Positions 17,139-26,759 of a DNA stretch of 64,000 nucleotides are shown here, piece by piece. The stretch comes from Thiotrichales bacterium 19S3-11 (GTDB lineage: Bacteria > Pseudomonadota > Gammaproteobacteria > Francisellales > Francisellaceae), in assembly GCA_021713295.1 (NCBI GenBank), contig JAKJJU010000012.1, positions 1 to 64,000 of the forward strand, in the 5' to 3' direction. Below the pieces are notes generated by a model. The model was not told where the DNA came from, searched no databases, and worked only from the letters and a program-made list of their open reading frames with translations. Both the position numbers and the translations under genes were made by a program. The number at the start of each line of letters is the position of its first letter. Position 1 is the first letter of the stretch.

Positions 17139-17666
17139 ATGGCGTATGAAGCATTATTAAATTCATTAGGTGATTATGCAAAAGATATTCGCTTAAATGT
17201 AAAAAGCGTATTGGATGTCTCAAAGCAGAATTACCTTACAGCAAATCAAATTGCAGCAATTGCTTTAGCTTGTGCATATGCAACAAAAAATATAAAAGTC
17301 ATTCAGGCAATCGATGATTATGCAAAAGATACAATCAGCACAAATGAAGTACAAGCGGCAAAAGCAGCAGCGGCAATTATGGGTATGAATAATATTTACT
17401 ATCGATTTATTCATTTAGTGTCCAAGCAAGACTATAAAACAATGCCGGCAGGCTTAAGAATGAATATATTGGCCAATCCGGGGGTTGCAAAAGAAGATTT
17501 TGAATTGTATTCATTAGCTGTATCAGCAATTAATGGTTGTGGTTTGTGTATTGACAGCCATGTTCAAGTGCTTGAAAAAGCAAATATTGATTCTTATGCA
17601 ATTCAGCATGCAATAAAAATTGCAGCCGTTATTCATGCATTAGCACAATCAGTTATTACTGATTAG
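17139..17666 (+). CDS. ahpD: Alkylhydroperoxidase AhpD (carboxymuconolactone decarboxylase fold)
   Basis: The start is set at the ATG at 17139 because AAGGAG at 17125-17130 lies 8 bases before it; a GTG at 17130 overlaps that site. The 175-residue protein carries NGCGLCIDSH, giving the AhpD redox pair Cys134 and Cys137 and the proton-relay His141. AhpD reduces AhpC and is itself reduced through lipoylated proteins in mycobacteria. The gene lies 34 bases after ahpC and forms a self-contained peroxide-defence operon with it; no ahpF is seen nearby. Confidence 0.92.
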   Translation: MAYEALLNSLGDYAKDIRLNVKSVLDVSKQNYLTANQIAAIALACAYATKNIKVIQAIDDYAKDTISTNEVQAAKAAAAIMGMNNIYYRFIHLVSKQDYKTMPAGLRMNILANPGVAKEDFELYSLAVSAINGCGLCIDSHVQVLEKANIDSYAIQHAIKIAAVIHALAQSVITD

Positions 17667-17769
17667 TGCTAATTTTGCAGTTAATCTTCTATTTTTTATC
17701 AATTTCCTTAAATTACTTCAAAAGGACTGCTAGAATAGCAAAAGATTGCTTTTTTAGGAGTAGATAAGG

Positions 17770-18402
17770 ATGACACAAGCAAAATCAATTGCCCTGTTGC
17801 AACAAAAGGGCGGCTCAGGCAAGACAACAACGGCAATGAATTTAGCAGGTGGCTTGCGTGAGTTGGGTTATAACGTATTAGTTGCAGATATGGATAAAGA
17901 TAAGCCTGATGCATGGGCTTGGTCAGCAAAAAATGACGAAGTGGGTAATTTTGTCTATCAAATAGATGAAAAAAATGCTCGAGATCAGATAAATGAGCTT
18001 AAAGGTCATTGCGAATTTTTAATTATTGATACCCCACCTAATTTCCAGACTGCAGCCTTAAAGGCCGCACTTTGGTCAGATTTGGTTGTTATTCCAGCAG
18101 CACCAAGTGGTATGGATATGTCTGGGCTATTAGAGGCAAAAGACTTAGCTGTTACGGCAGAGAGACCTTATCGTTTGCTGGCTAATCGAATACTTAAAAA
18201 TACACAAATGTCAAAAAGCTTATTGGTTGAGCTTGAAGGTGAAGGCAATGCGTTTGATGTATCTATCCCGCAAAGTGTTAAGTTTGTCGAAGCGGAAGCT
18301 CAAGGGTTATATATTGGTGAGTACGCTAAAGGCTCATGGGCGCATATTCAAGTGAAAAAGCTTGCAAAAGAAGTATTAACTTTCTTTGATAACAATCATT
18401 AA
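17770..18402 (+). CDS. parA: ParA-type partition ATPase
   Basis: A 210-residue deviant Walker ATPase. QQKGGSGKTTT (11-21) is the deviant Walker A with the signature Lys13, and LIIDTPPN is the Walker B region. It lacks an N-terminal HTH and is shorter than chromosomal Soj proteins (about 255 residues), resembling the small ParA/IncC group of plasmids. It works with the downstream ParB (71 bases on). The ribosome site TAGGAG is present. It is not beside gidAB or an origin. The pair may be the chromosome's partition system in this lineage or a plasmid relic. Confidence 0.9.
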   Translation: MTQAKSIALLQQKGGSGKTTTAMNLAGGLRELGYNVLVADMDKDKPDAWAWSAKNDEVGNFVYQIDEKNARDQINELKGHCEFLIIDTPPNFQTAALKAALWSDLVVIPAAPSGMDMSGLLEAKDLAVTAERPYRLLANRILKNTQMSKSLLVELEGEGNAFDVSIPQSVKFVEAEAQGLYIGEYAKGSWAHIQVKKLAKEVLTFFDNNH

Positions 18403-18473
18403 TAAAGCTATGATGGTGGTTTAAGTATATAAATTTAGATGATTAACATTAAAATAAAGGTTTAACTAAGACG

Positions 18474-19376
18474 ATGAGTAAAGGCTTATTATCCAATCGT
18501 AAACGCTTAAGTGATTTAGGTGTTGTCAATACTCAAGCAGACTTAAAAAAAGATGAGCTTTTAGCAATGAAGCTTAATGAATTAAACACAGAAGCTCAAA
18601 CTGGCGGTTCATTGCTTGAGTTATCTTTAACCCAGGTTAAACCAGATCCAAATCAACCAAGGAAAGTATTTAAAAATATTGATTCACTTGCAGCAAGTAT
18701 TAGAGAGAAAGGTGTATTACAACCAATTATTGTTAGGCGAAATGAAAATGGGGAATATACATTAATAGCGGGAGAACGCCGCTATCGCGCTGCTAAAATG
18801 GCGCAATTATCCACGATCCCCGCTATTGTAAGAGAAGAAAAAGACTCGGATGTTTTAATCATTCAATTACTTGAAAATGATCAGCGTGAGAAGGTATCTC
18901 CATTTGAAGAAGCTGATGCGATTTATGAATTAATTAAACATAAACAAATGAAAAAAAGTCAAATTGCTAAATCATTGGGACGTGATTTATCTTGGGTTTC
19001 TATGCGTCTTAAATTAAATGAGGGTTCTGCATCGCTTAGACGTTTAAGTGATGATGGAATTATTGATGATGTAAGAACGCTTTATGAGTTAAAGAAATTT
19101 GAAGATGAAACGCCTGAATTAGCAAGAGATTTTGTACGAAAGATAAGAGAAAGTCGTATTCGAGGTTCGTTTCGCCAAGCTATTTCAAGGGCTAGATCTG
19201 GTGCACGCAAGCAACAAGGTATAACTGATCAGTCGAAAGTAATGATTGAGGTGGAGCAAATTGATGTTGATGGTGATCTTTTGACGGTTTATATTACAGG
19301 GAAAAAACCGTATCAATTTAGACTTAATAGTCAATTAAAAGCACATATTTTGAACCAGTTGCAGCAAAATGACTAG
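18474..19376 (+). CDS. parB: ParB/KorB-like partition protein
   Basis: A 300-residue ParB. The N-terminal domain shows PDPNQPRKVF and IREKGVLQPIIVRR, and the CTP-binding GERRYRAAK motif. ENDQREKVSPFEEADAI leads into the HTH KKSQIAKSLGRDLSWVSMRL. The C-terminus differs from Spo0J dimerisation domains and is more like KorB (VMIEVEQIDVDGDLLTVYI). It binds centromere-like sites and stimulates ParA. No canonical parS or KorB operator was found in the window. Symbol given by domain content. Confidence 0.88.
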   Translation: MSKGLLSNRKRLSDLGVVNTQADLKKDELLAMKLNELNTEAQTGGSLLELSLTQVKPDPNQPRKVFKNIDSLAASIREKGVLQPIIVRRNENGEYTLIAGERRYRAAKMAQLSTIPAIVREEKDSDVLIIQLLENDQREKVSPFEEADAIYELIKHKQMKKSQIAKSLGRDLSWVSMRLKLNEGSASLRRLSDDGIIDDVRTLYELKKFEDETPELARDFVRKIRESRIRGSFRQAISRARSGARKQQGITDQSKVMIEVEQIDVDGDLLTVYITGKKPYQFRLNSQLKAHILNQLQQND

Positions 19377-19491
19377 TTAGGCTATTATTTGATTGTTGAT
19401 GCTCATAAAATTGTAAAATCTTGCATTTGCTATTGAAATGGCTTATTGTTCTCTCATCTAAGTGTGGGTAATTTACGTTTAAGGTTGCTTA

Positions 19492-20403
19492 ATGAGTGTT
19501 AAAAGATTGATCGTATTTGGCGATAGCCTTCAAGATTGTGGTAACTTAACTAAGTTGTTGCCATTATCTGCGAAAGCTTGTCATGATGGTTATTTCTCTA
19601 ATGGAAAAGTTGCTGTTTACTATCTGCAAGAAAAATTAAGTCATCATTACAATACTGAAGTTGAAATTGAAAACTTCGCAATCGCAGGCGCATTAGCTGC
19701 AACATTAAATCCTAATCCATTATTAGTTGATAAAGCTTTGCCGGTATCGATGCAAATTGATCAGTTTGAGCATCAAATGGGCCGCTTTAAAGAAGGAGAT
19801 GTTGCGGTTATTACAGGTGGTGGTAATAATTTCTTTTTTTCTATCACGCCTGAGTTTCCTTACTTGCATCTAAGTAATCTCTATCGTGTTGCAAATGATC
19901 TAGAAGCGATTACAGAGCGGCTTTGTCGCTTAGGGGTAAAACAAATTTTACTATCTAATGTTCCTGATATTACAGCAGTACCGGTCTTTAATTTTATGCC
20001 TGAAGGTAAGAAGATCAAAAAAGTAGCAAAACGTTATTATATTCAGAAGTTAAGGAATGGATTAAAACATTATTATTTACATCGATTAAAAAAAGAAAAT
20101 ATCAAATTAGATAGAAAAATAGATTTTTTGAAAGTTAAATATAGAGATAGCCAAATTCATTTATTTGATAGTTTTCGCTTTATGAAAAGAGTCATTAATA
20201 AACCATTTGAATTTGGGTTCGAAAATGCTACAAATCCTTGTATTTTAAGTGTTGGTGGATTTGACTTAAAAGGTAATATTCAAACAGATGAGGCTATTGT
20301 AGTTAAGGAAAATGCAGAAACCCATCTGTTTTGGGATCTAGTTCACCCAACAACCAAGGCGCATCAAGTTATTGCTAATGAATGGTTTAAGTATTTTATT
20401 TAG
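19492..20403 (+). CDS. GDSL (SGNH) lipase/esterase
   Basis: A 303-residue SGNH hydrolase. Block I is VFGDSLQDCGN with nucleophile Ser12, block III is GGGNNF, and block V is WDLVHPTTKAH with Asp282 and His285. No signal peptide is seen, so the protein is cytosolic or exported by another route. Related enzymes in Legionella (PlaA, PlaC) and thermolabile haemolysins act as phospholipases or acyltransferases; substrate here is unknown. A lysine-rich middle segment (about 180-220) is unusual. It follows parB by 115 bases and is convergent with the permease gene, overlapping by 8 bases. Confidence 0.85.
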   Translation: MSVKRLIVFGDSLQDCGNLTKLLPLSAKACHDGYFSNGKVAVYYLQEKLSHHYNTEVEIENFAIAGALAATLNPNPLLVDKALPVSMQIDQFEHQMGRFKEGDVAVITGGGNNFFFSITPEFPYLHLSNLYRVANDLEAITERLCRLGVKQILLSNVPDITAVPVFNFMPEGKKIKKVAKRYYIQKLRNGLKHYYLHRLKKENIKLDRKIDFLKVKYRDSQIHLFDSFRFMKRVINKPFEFGFENATNPCILSVGGFDLKGNIQTDEAIVVKENAETHLFWDLVHPTTKAHQVIANEWFKYFI

Positions 20404-21691
20404 TAGTACCAATCATATTGATAATTAGTTGTTTGCTAAATAAGATAAACATACTGACAGCTAAGCCAATACATGTGCTTAAAATAAATAACATTGCCCA
20501 GCTATAGCTTGTCGCAACAAAACCTGCAACTGGGCCAATAAATACACGCCCTAATGAATCAAGGGAGCTAAACAGTGCAAATTGCGTGGCACTGTAGTTT
20601 TGGTTGCATAGTGAAAATAAAAAAGCTAAAAATGCAGCTGAACCAAGGCCGCCAGCGAAATATTCAATAGCAACAGATAGCGTCATTAGATAAAAGCTTT
20701 TACCAACAATTGCTAATACGGCATAGCATAAATTAGCTAAAGCCATGCAAAAACTAAAATATAAAAAGCCTTTATAAATACCGATACGTTTCATAATAAA
20801 GCCGCCACTTAATGTACCCAAAATTGTAAAAATCATTGCGCTGAATTTAAAGGCAATAGCAACTTCATTTAAAGAAAAGTTTAGGCCTCTTAGGAAGAAT
20901 ACGGTATTTAAAGAAAAAGCCAACTGATCACCAAGCTTATAGACAATAATTAGAATCAATATTAAAAAAGCGCTGATGATATGATTGCGTTTAAAAAAGT
21001 CCATAAATGGTAAAATAACCGCTTTAAATAGTGTTTTTGGTGCGTGCTCTGTTGTTCGTTGAGTGCTAGGGGCAACTAAAGTTCCAATAATGCCGATAAG
21101 AAACAATAAGCCAATAATAATATAAGCGCTATGCCAGCTAAAGCTAGCAGCGATTAATAAGGCGCCAGCGCCTGAGGCAAACATAGCAATTCGATAACCT
21201 AATGTCGAGACAGCACCACCTAGAGCTCGTTCATTAGGCTTTAAAATATCTGCTTGATAAGCATTAATATTAATATCTTGCGTTGCAGAGAGAAAGGCGA
21301 TGATTAAGTTTAGACATGCTAAAGCCCAAGGATTTGTCTCTGGCGTAAATAAAGCATTTAGCATCACAGTAATCATTAATAAAATCTGCATGACTAAAAT
21401 CCAGCCACGTCGACGCCCAAGAAAAGGTAGTGAGAATCGATCCATAATAGGTGACCAGATAAACTTGAACGTGTAGGGAGCACTAATTAGGGTTAAAAGA
21501 CCAATTTTTTCAGTTGAAATATTTGATTGACTAAACCAGGCAATTAAAGTTGAAATACTCAATAATAAAGGTAAGCCCGACGAAAAGCCAAGTAATAGCA
21601 TAACCATCATCTTGCGTGAGCTAATAACGGTAAAAATATCATCAACTAACAATTTAAGTTTGCTTGTCTGTTGTAGTGGCAGCTGTGACAT
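20396..21691 (-). CDS. ampG: AmpG-like muropeptide permease (MFS)
   Basis: A 431-residue major facilitator. The early segment MMVMLLLGFSSGLPLLLS and the following WFSQSNIS, FKFIWSPIMDRF and GRRRGW match AmpG, which imports GlcNAc-anhydromuramyl peptides for wall recycling. NINAYQADIL is another family mark. About 12-14 hydrophobic segments are present. A near-perfect palindrome lies just upstream (21725-21739). The symbol is by family resemblance; related carriers in this family may have other substrates. Confidence 0.82.
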   Translation of the reverse strand: MSQLPLQQTSKLKLLVDDIFTVISSRKMMVMLLLGFSSGLPLLLSISTLIAWFSQSNISTEKIGLLTLISAPYTFKFIWSPIMDRFSLPFLGRRRGWILVMQILLMITVMLNALFTPETNPWALACLNLIIAFLSATQDININAYQADILKPNERALGGAVSTLGYRIAMFASGAGALLIAASFSWHSAYIIIGLLFLIGIIGTLVAPSTQRTTEHAPKTLFKAVILPFMDFFKRNHIISAFLILILIIVYKLGDQLAFSLNTVFFLRGLNFSLNEVAIAFKFSAMIFTILGTLSGGFIMKRIGIYKGFLYFSFCMALANLCYAVLAIVGKSFYLMTLSVAIEYFAGGLGSAAFLAFLFSLCNQNYSATQFALFSSLDSLGRVFIGPVAGFVATSYSWAMLFILSTCIGLAVSMFILFSKQLIINMIGTTK

Positions 21692-21724
21692 GTGTTTGAG
21701 GTAATATCCATATTTTTGGTGCTG

Positions 21725-21739
21725 TATGATTCTATCATA
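21725..21739. promoter_or_regulatory. Perfect palindrome upstream of the ampG-like gene
   Basis: TATGAT and ATCATA are exact reverse complements separated by TCT. The element lies 34-48 bases before the start codon. Read on the minus strand the outer half also offers a TATGAT -10 box, so it may be an operator overlapping the promoter. Confidence 0.35.
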
Positions 21740-21772
21740 ACGTATTTGCTGCTTTAACGCGTAGCAAAGATT

Positions 21773-22834
21773 CTAGTTTTTATTCGTTGTAGTTATTAAT
21801 GGTAAGATAGCATTTAAAGTTTGCTTGGCATTTTTTTCCATACTGAAGGATTCAGCAATATGGTGGTGGTGTTTTTTTTCACGTTCTAGCAACTGATTGT
21901 CAGCCAATAATTGATCGAGTTTATTAACGATCATTTGATGGTTAGTTTCAGTAATGACGCAGTCATCAGGTAGAATTTCACTGGCGCCATTAAAGTTAGA
22001 GGTAAACGTTACATTATCTAGAGCCATTGCCTCGAGTACAACGTTAGAGAAAGGCTCATATCGAGTAGGAAATAGGAAAATATCACTGATTGCATAGAAG
22101 TTATTTACATCTGATCTTAAACCAGTGAATGTTATTTGGTTCTCTAGGTTAAGAGATTTGGCTAATTGCTGATAGAAATTCATTTTTTTATCTTTGCCAA
22201 TAACAATACCGTGAAAATTTTGACTTTTAAGTTTGCTAAGAATGTTTAAGTAACTATCAACGCCTTTTCGATAAAAGTCACTGCCAACAAATAGGATTAC
22301 TTTTTTATCTATAATGGCTGGAAATTCTTCGGTTATGTCTTTTTTTGCTTTTTTGCTATCGACTTTTTTTATTGTAATGCCATTATGGATAACTTTAATT
22401 TTCTCTGCTGGAATTTGATAAGTCTCAATAATTTGTTTTTTGATAAAATTTGAATTAGCAATAATAAGTTTGGCGTTGTTGAAGCAACGTTTTTCAAGGT
22501 AGCAGTAAACGGTATTCGTTGGGTTAAACTTTGAATTTTTTAATGTCATATAAACTTTATGAACGCCATCACCTGCACGGTAGACATCGGGATGGGTGAT
22601 GCGCTCTAATGAAAAATAAAAATTATTTTTTTTCTTTTTCATTACGTTAAAATTAAATACGAGTGCTTTTAGCCAAGTTGGTAGCCATTTTGGTAAATTG
22701 CCATAGATTAATTCACATTCGATATCTTTAAGCTTTAGTGCAGCTACTAAGCGAGATAAATAGTTCTCAGCGCCGCCAAATTGTGTTTTGGTTCTTCTGA
22801 TAAAATAGATTGTTTGCATCGGCTTATATTCCAT
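21773..22834 (-). CDS. Glycosyltransferase family 4, LPS-core (WaaG-like) type
   Basis: A 353-residue GT-B glycosyltransferase. FGGAENYLSRL is the N-terminal glycine loop. DVYRAGDGVHKVY is a segment typical of WaaG-like core oligosaccharide enzymes. IIANSNFIKKQI and KVIHNGI mark the domain junction, and EPFSNVVLEAMA holds the EX7E donor-binding motif. It acts at the cytosolic face of the inner membrane on lipid A-core (inference). Two candidate starts exist: the listed ATG and an ATG five codons later (MQTIYF), which better matches the family's beginning. Confidence 0.85.
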   Translation of the reverse strand: MEYKPMQTIYFIRRTKTQFGGAENYLSRLVAALKLKDIECELIYGNLPKWLPTWLKALVFNFNVMKKKKNNFYFSLERITHPDVYRAGDGVHKVYMTLKNSKFNPTNTVYCYLEKRCFNNAKLIIANSNFIKKQIIETYQIPAEKIKVIHNGITIKKVDSKKAKKDITEEFPAIIDKKVILFVGSDFYRKGVDSYLNILSKLKSQNFHGIVIGKDKKMNFYQQLAKSLNLENQITFTGLRSDVNNFYAISDIFLFPTRYEPFSNVVLEAMALDNVTFTSNFNGASEILPDDCVITETNHQMIVNKLDQLLADNQLLEREKKHHHHIAESFSMEKNAKQTLNAILPLITTTNKN

Positions 22835-23030
22835 TACATTTGTCGGTGAAGTTTAATTAATGTGTTAGCAGAATGCAACTTGTGAGCTTATTACGCAATG
22901 CAATATAAATTGAACTTTAACAGTTAAATTATATATAAAGCTAGATTATTATTTACCGTATTTAAAAGGTATCTTAAATTGTAAGCTGTAATTACACTGC
23001 ATTAGGTTGTTATTATATTGGGAGTTACTT

Positions 23031-23261
23031 ATGACCATAGAAGAATTGAAACTATTATTACAGACCTATGATTTAGGAAGTGAATGTTATAATGCAGATA
23101 ACTGGATTAAGTTGTTTGATAGATTAACGATACTTGGCGAAGTTGAGTATAACCCTGAGAAAAAATTTTATAAGCATAAATTTAATGAGAGTAATGTGCT
23201 AGAAGACTGTAAAGATCAAAGTTATGTGAAGCAGATAGTTTCTAGTCTAAGCGAAGTATAA
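23031..23261 (+). CDS. Hypothetical protein, 76 aa
   Basis: Not recognised. The start is placed at the ATG at 23031 because GGGAG lies 7-11 bases before it; an upstream TTG at 23007 has no such site. The protein is acidic and soluble, rich in Leu, Glu and Tyr, with no motifs I can name. The TAA stop is followed in the same frame by an open stretch that continues to 23540 and has no well-placed start codon, so this may be the 5' part of a gene cut by a nonsense mutation. Confidence 0.5.
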   Translation: MTIEELKLLLQTYDLGSECYNADNWIKLFDRLTILGEVEYNPEKKFYKHKFNESNVLEDCKDQSYVKQIVSSLSEV

Positions 23262-23285
23262 ACATTATTAAAGCAAGTTTGTTAT

Positions 23286-23540
23286 TTGCTTAGCGTGCAT
23301 GCGAATGAAGAACATACATCGCAGGAGGAGAAGCTAGTAGAGCAATTTACAGAGAGGGAGTTACGTCTAGCGAATACATTGTTGCAAACTATTTTACAAA
23401 CAGCTATTGAAGGAAAGTTTGAAATGAAATCTTTAACGCCAACTAATAGTGATGATTTAAAATCAACTGGTAATATTTTTTATACGACTGCTCGAGCAGT
23501 TGGTAAATCTATTACTAATATATTTGGCACAGGGAAATAA
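23286..23540 (+). CDS. Small hypothetical ORF, in frame after the preceding stop
   Basis: Not recognised. A helical Glu/Gln-rich first half is followed by a small-residue tail. The listed start is TTG with no good ribosome site; GTG at 23295 is no better. The only ATG with a site (AGGA) is at 23424 and would give just 38 residues. The frame is the same as the gene ending at 23261 and is open between the two, so read-through would give one protein of about 169 residues. Either a separate weakly translated gene or the 3' part of a broken one. Confidence 0.35.
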   Translation: MLSVHANEEHTSQEEKLVEQFTERELRLANTLLQTILQTAIEGKFEMKSLTPTNSDDLKSTGNIFYTTARAVGKSITNIFGTGK

Positions 23541-23584
23541 AGAATGCTTGGCAAATGCGCTTAAATCATCTAAAATCCCATCAA

Positions 23585-23614
23585 TTGACTTTTTTATATA
23601 CGCACAACTATTAT
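23585..23614 (+). promoter_or_regulatory. Putative sigma-70 promoter of rpoZ
   Basis: TTGACT (23585-23590), 18-base spacer, TATTAT (23609-23614). The expected start is only about 12 bases before the rpoZ ATG, leaving room for the AGGAG ribosome site and little else. Confidence 0.55.
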
Positions 23615-23632
23615 ATTATTTAGGAGATTCAA

Positions 23633-23845
23633 ATGGCTCGTGTCACAGTAGAAGATTGTTTAGAGTACGTAGATAATCGTTTTCAGTTAGTATTATTAGC
23701 AGCCAAGCGTGCGCGTCATTTAATGGTTTCTGGCGAAGAGCCTTTAGTTGATTGGGATAATGATAAGCCAACAGTAGTCGCACTGCGAGAAGTTGCCGAT
23801 GGTCAAGTAACGAAAGCCTATCTTCGTGATAATCTGCACGACTAA
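23633..23845 (+). CDS. rpoZ: RNA polymerase omega subunit
   Basis: A 70-residue protein starting [20 protein letters not shown] with AAKRARHL, the conserved omega core that clamps the beta-prime C-terminus. The length is at the short end of the family. Unlike in E. coli it is not followed by spoT; it is a single gene convergent with infA. A well-formed promoter lies immediately upstream. Confidence 0.95.
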   Translation: MARVTVEDCLEYVDNRFQLVLLAAKRARHLMVSGEEPLVDWDNDKPTVVALREVADGQVTKAYLRDNLHD

Positions 23846-23920
23846 TAGATATTAAAATTGCTTTGATTATTTTTTCGAGGCTTTGTGTGTTGGTCTATTT
23901 TCAAGTTTAGGTAGAATTTA

Positions 23921-24139
23921 TTATTTGTTACGATAAGTGATTCGTCCCTTCGTTAAATCGTAGGGTGTCATCTCAACTGTTACTTTATCGCCAGTTAAAA
24001 TGCGGATGTAGTTTTTGCGCATTTTCCCTGAAATATGCGCAGTCACAATGTGTCCATTTTCTAATTCAACGCGGAACATGGTATTGGGTAAAGTTTCAAT
24101 TACTGTACCTTCTAGTTCAATTTGATCTTCTTTTGCCAT
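23921..24139 (-). CDS. infA: Translation initiation factor IF-1
   Basis: A 72-residue OB-fold protein beginning [20 protein letters not shown] and containing [21 protein letters not shown] and [15 protein letters not shown], the standard IF-1 sequence. It binds the ribosomal A site at initiation. The length is exact for the family. It lies downstream of trxB on the minus strand after about 93 bases. Confidence 0.98.
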   Translation of the reverse strand: MAKEDQIELEGTVIETLPNTMFRVELENGHIVTAHISGKMRKNYIRILTGDKVTVEMTPYDLTKGRITYRNK

Positions 24140-24232
24140 GCGAGTTATTACCTTTAGTTTAAACTTAAATTGCAGGGTTAATTACAATTTTTGGTGGCAA
24201 TCATGCCCGAAACTGTAACAAAATGCAATCAT

Positions 24233-25213
<981 letters not shown>

Positions 25214-25338
25214 TTACTTTGAAAAAGAATGTTACTAATTTTAACTGCGAAAAGTTAGAGCTGTACAGTATTTTGCGATAAAATGGTTCTGATGTCGATG
25301 GATAATTAAAAAGCAATAGATAGAAGGATAGCTATATT

Positions 25339-25719
25339 ATGAAGCATAGTAATGAATTTTTAGCCTTAGTCGATGATGCCTTAACTCGTGTTGATACCTG
25401 TGAATTAGAAGAGGTTAAAACGATCATTGATCAAGGTCAGGAGGCGGTTATATTAATTGATGTGCGTGATTTTGAGGAATATAATCAGGGCTTTATTCCA
25501 GGTGCCATGCATTTATCACGCGGTATGTTAGAAGTTAAAATTATTCAAACAATTCCTAATAAAAATGCAGATATTATTTTATACTGTGGTGGTGGCAACC
25601 GTTCAGCATTAGCAGCAGACAATCTCAATAAAATGGGTTACCAAAAAGTGCGCTCAATGAACCGTGGTTATAAAGGTTGGATTAAAGAAGGTTTTTCTAT
25701 AGTTAGGGAGGATAAATGA
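25339..25719 (+). CDS. Rhodanese-domain sulfurtransferase
   Basis: A 126-residue single-domain rhodanese. VILIDVRDFEEYNQGFIPGA is the N-terminal block, and Cys83 in LYCGGGNRSA is the persulfide-carrying cysteine with a short active-site loop. Single-domain enzymes move sulfane sulfur to cyanide or protein acceptors; the physiological acceptor is unknown. The stop overlaps the ispF start by 4 bases, so the genes are translationally coupled. Confidence 0.88.
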   Translation: MKHSNEFLALVDDALTRVDTCELEEVKTIIDQGQEAVILIDVRDFEEYNQGFIPGAMHLSRGMLEVKIIQTIPNKNADIILYCGGGNRSALAADNLNKMGYQKVRSMNRGYKGWIKEGFSIVREDK

Positions 25720-26198
25720 TTAGAATTGGCCATGGCTATGATGTTCATAAATTTAGCCAAATACCCAAACCACTTATTTTAGGTGCGATAGAAGTTGATG
25801 CATGTTTAGGTGTTGAAGCTCATTCAGATGGTGATGTTATTATTCATGCTTTAAGTGATGCATTATTAGGTGCGCTAGCATTAAGAGATATAGGTTATCA
25901 TTTTCCAGATACCGATAGGAATAATAAGGACAAATCCAGTGTGTTTTTTCTTGAAGAGATCATGAAGTTGTTAAAAAGAGAAGCTTATCAGATTAATAAT
26001 ATCGATATAACCGTAGTTGCACAAAAACCAAAGTTATCAAATCATATAGATTCAATTTGCCATCGTTTAGCACAGATAATGGATCTTAAGCGCAATCAGG
26101 TAAATGTGAAAGCAACGACAACAGAGCGTTTGGGTTTTATTGGGCGTGAAGAAGGAATAGCAGTCTATGCAGTTTGCTTAATTCAAAAGCATTCCTAG
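25716..26198 (+). CDS. ispF: 2-C-methyl-D-erythritol 2,4-cyclodiphosphate synthase
   Basis: A 160-residue trimeric MEP-pathway enzyme. GHGYDVHKF supplies the metal-binding Asp and His, EAHSDGDVIIHALSDALLGAL the family signature, and KATTTERLGFIGREEGIA the C-terminal block. Its usual partner ispD is not here; it is coupled to the rhodanese gene instead. Confidence 0.97.
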   Translation: MIRIGHGYDVHKFSQIPKPLILGAIEVDACLGVEAHSDGDVIIHALSDALLGALALRDIGYHFPDTDRNNKDKSSVFFLEEIMKLLKREAYQINNIDITVVAQKPKLSNHIDSICHRLAQIMDLKRNQVNVKATTTERLGFIGREEGIAVYAVCLIQKHS

Positions 26199-26237
26199 TT
26201 AATTAACCAGATTGTGATGAATATGCTTGACCAATAG

Positions 26238-26267
26238 TTTACCAAATGATTGAAATCGGCGTATAAT
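26238..26267 (+). promoter_or_regulatory. Putative promoter of yhcB-truD-FAD oxidoreductase operon
   Basis: TTTACC (26238-26243), an 18-base spacer and a consensus TATAAT (26262-26267) lie in the 153-base gap before yhcB. The leader would be about 78 bases. Confidence 0.5.
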
Positions 26268-26351
26268 TTAATAATGGCAATGGACTAGGTCGCTTTAAAT
26301 TAAGAGCAATTGCATTAGTCTGTGTGGTTAACAAATAGATAAAGGAAATAA

Positions 26352-26759
26352 ATGATGTTAATAACGGTAATGATAATTATTGGCCTGGTTGTTGGTCTTA
26401 TCATTGGCGCTGTAATCGGTTTTTTTATGGCACGAAGTACTGGAAAAATGGCACGACTTCAAGCGGAAGCCTCAAATGCAAGAAAAGAACTAAGAGAATA
26501 TCATGGCAAGCTAAAAGGCCATATGCATAAAAGTGATGACTTAATTCATGATATTAGTGATGCGATGCTTAAGTTGCAAGAACATCATTATGCAGTGACC
26601 AAGGAATTAGAGTATCGTAATAGGAATTATCAGTTAAGCGCAGGCGAAAAAGGTAGAATTACACATGAAAAACCGTCGCTTGATAACAATAAAGAAGCCA
26701 CAAAAGAGAAATCAACTGAGGCGCCAAAAGACTATGTGGTAACTAAAGAACATGCCTGA
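26352..26759 (+). CDS. yhcB: YhcB/ZapG (DUF1043) inner-membrane protein
   Basis: A 135-residue protein with one N-terminal transmembrane helix (about 3-27, glycine-zipper-like VGLIIGAVIGFFMA), followed by a long coiled coil and a charged low-complexity tail. This is the form of E. coli YhcB, which links envelope growth and division. Two adjacent ATGs precede; the first is chosen. Its 3' end overlaps truD by 8 bases, an unusual neighbour for this gene. Confidence 0.85.
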   Translation: MMLITVMIIIGLVVGLIIGAVIGFFMARSTGKMARLQAEASNARKELREYHGKLKGHMHKSDDLIHDISDAMLKLQEHHYAVTKELEYRNRNYQLSAGEKGRITHEKPSLDNNKEATKEKSTEAPKDYVVTKEHA

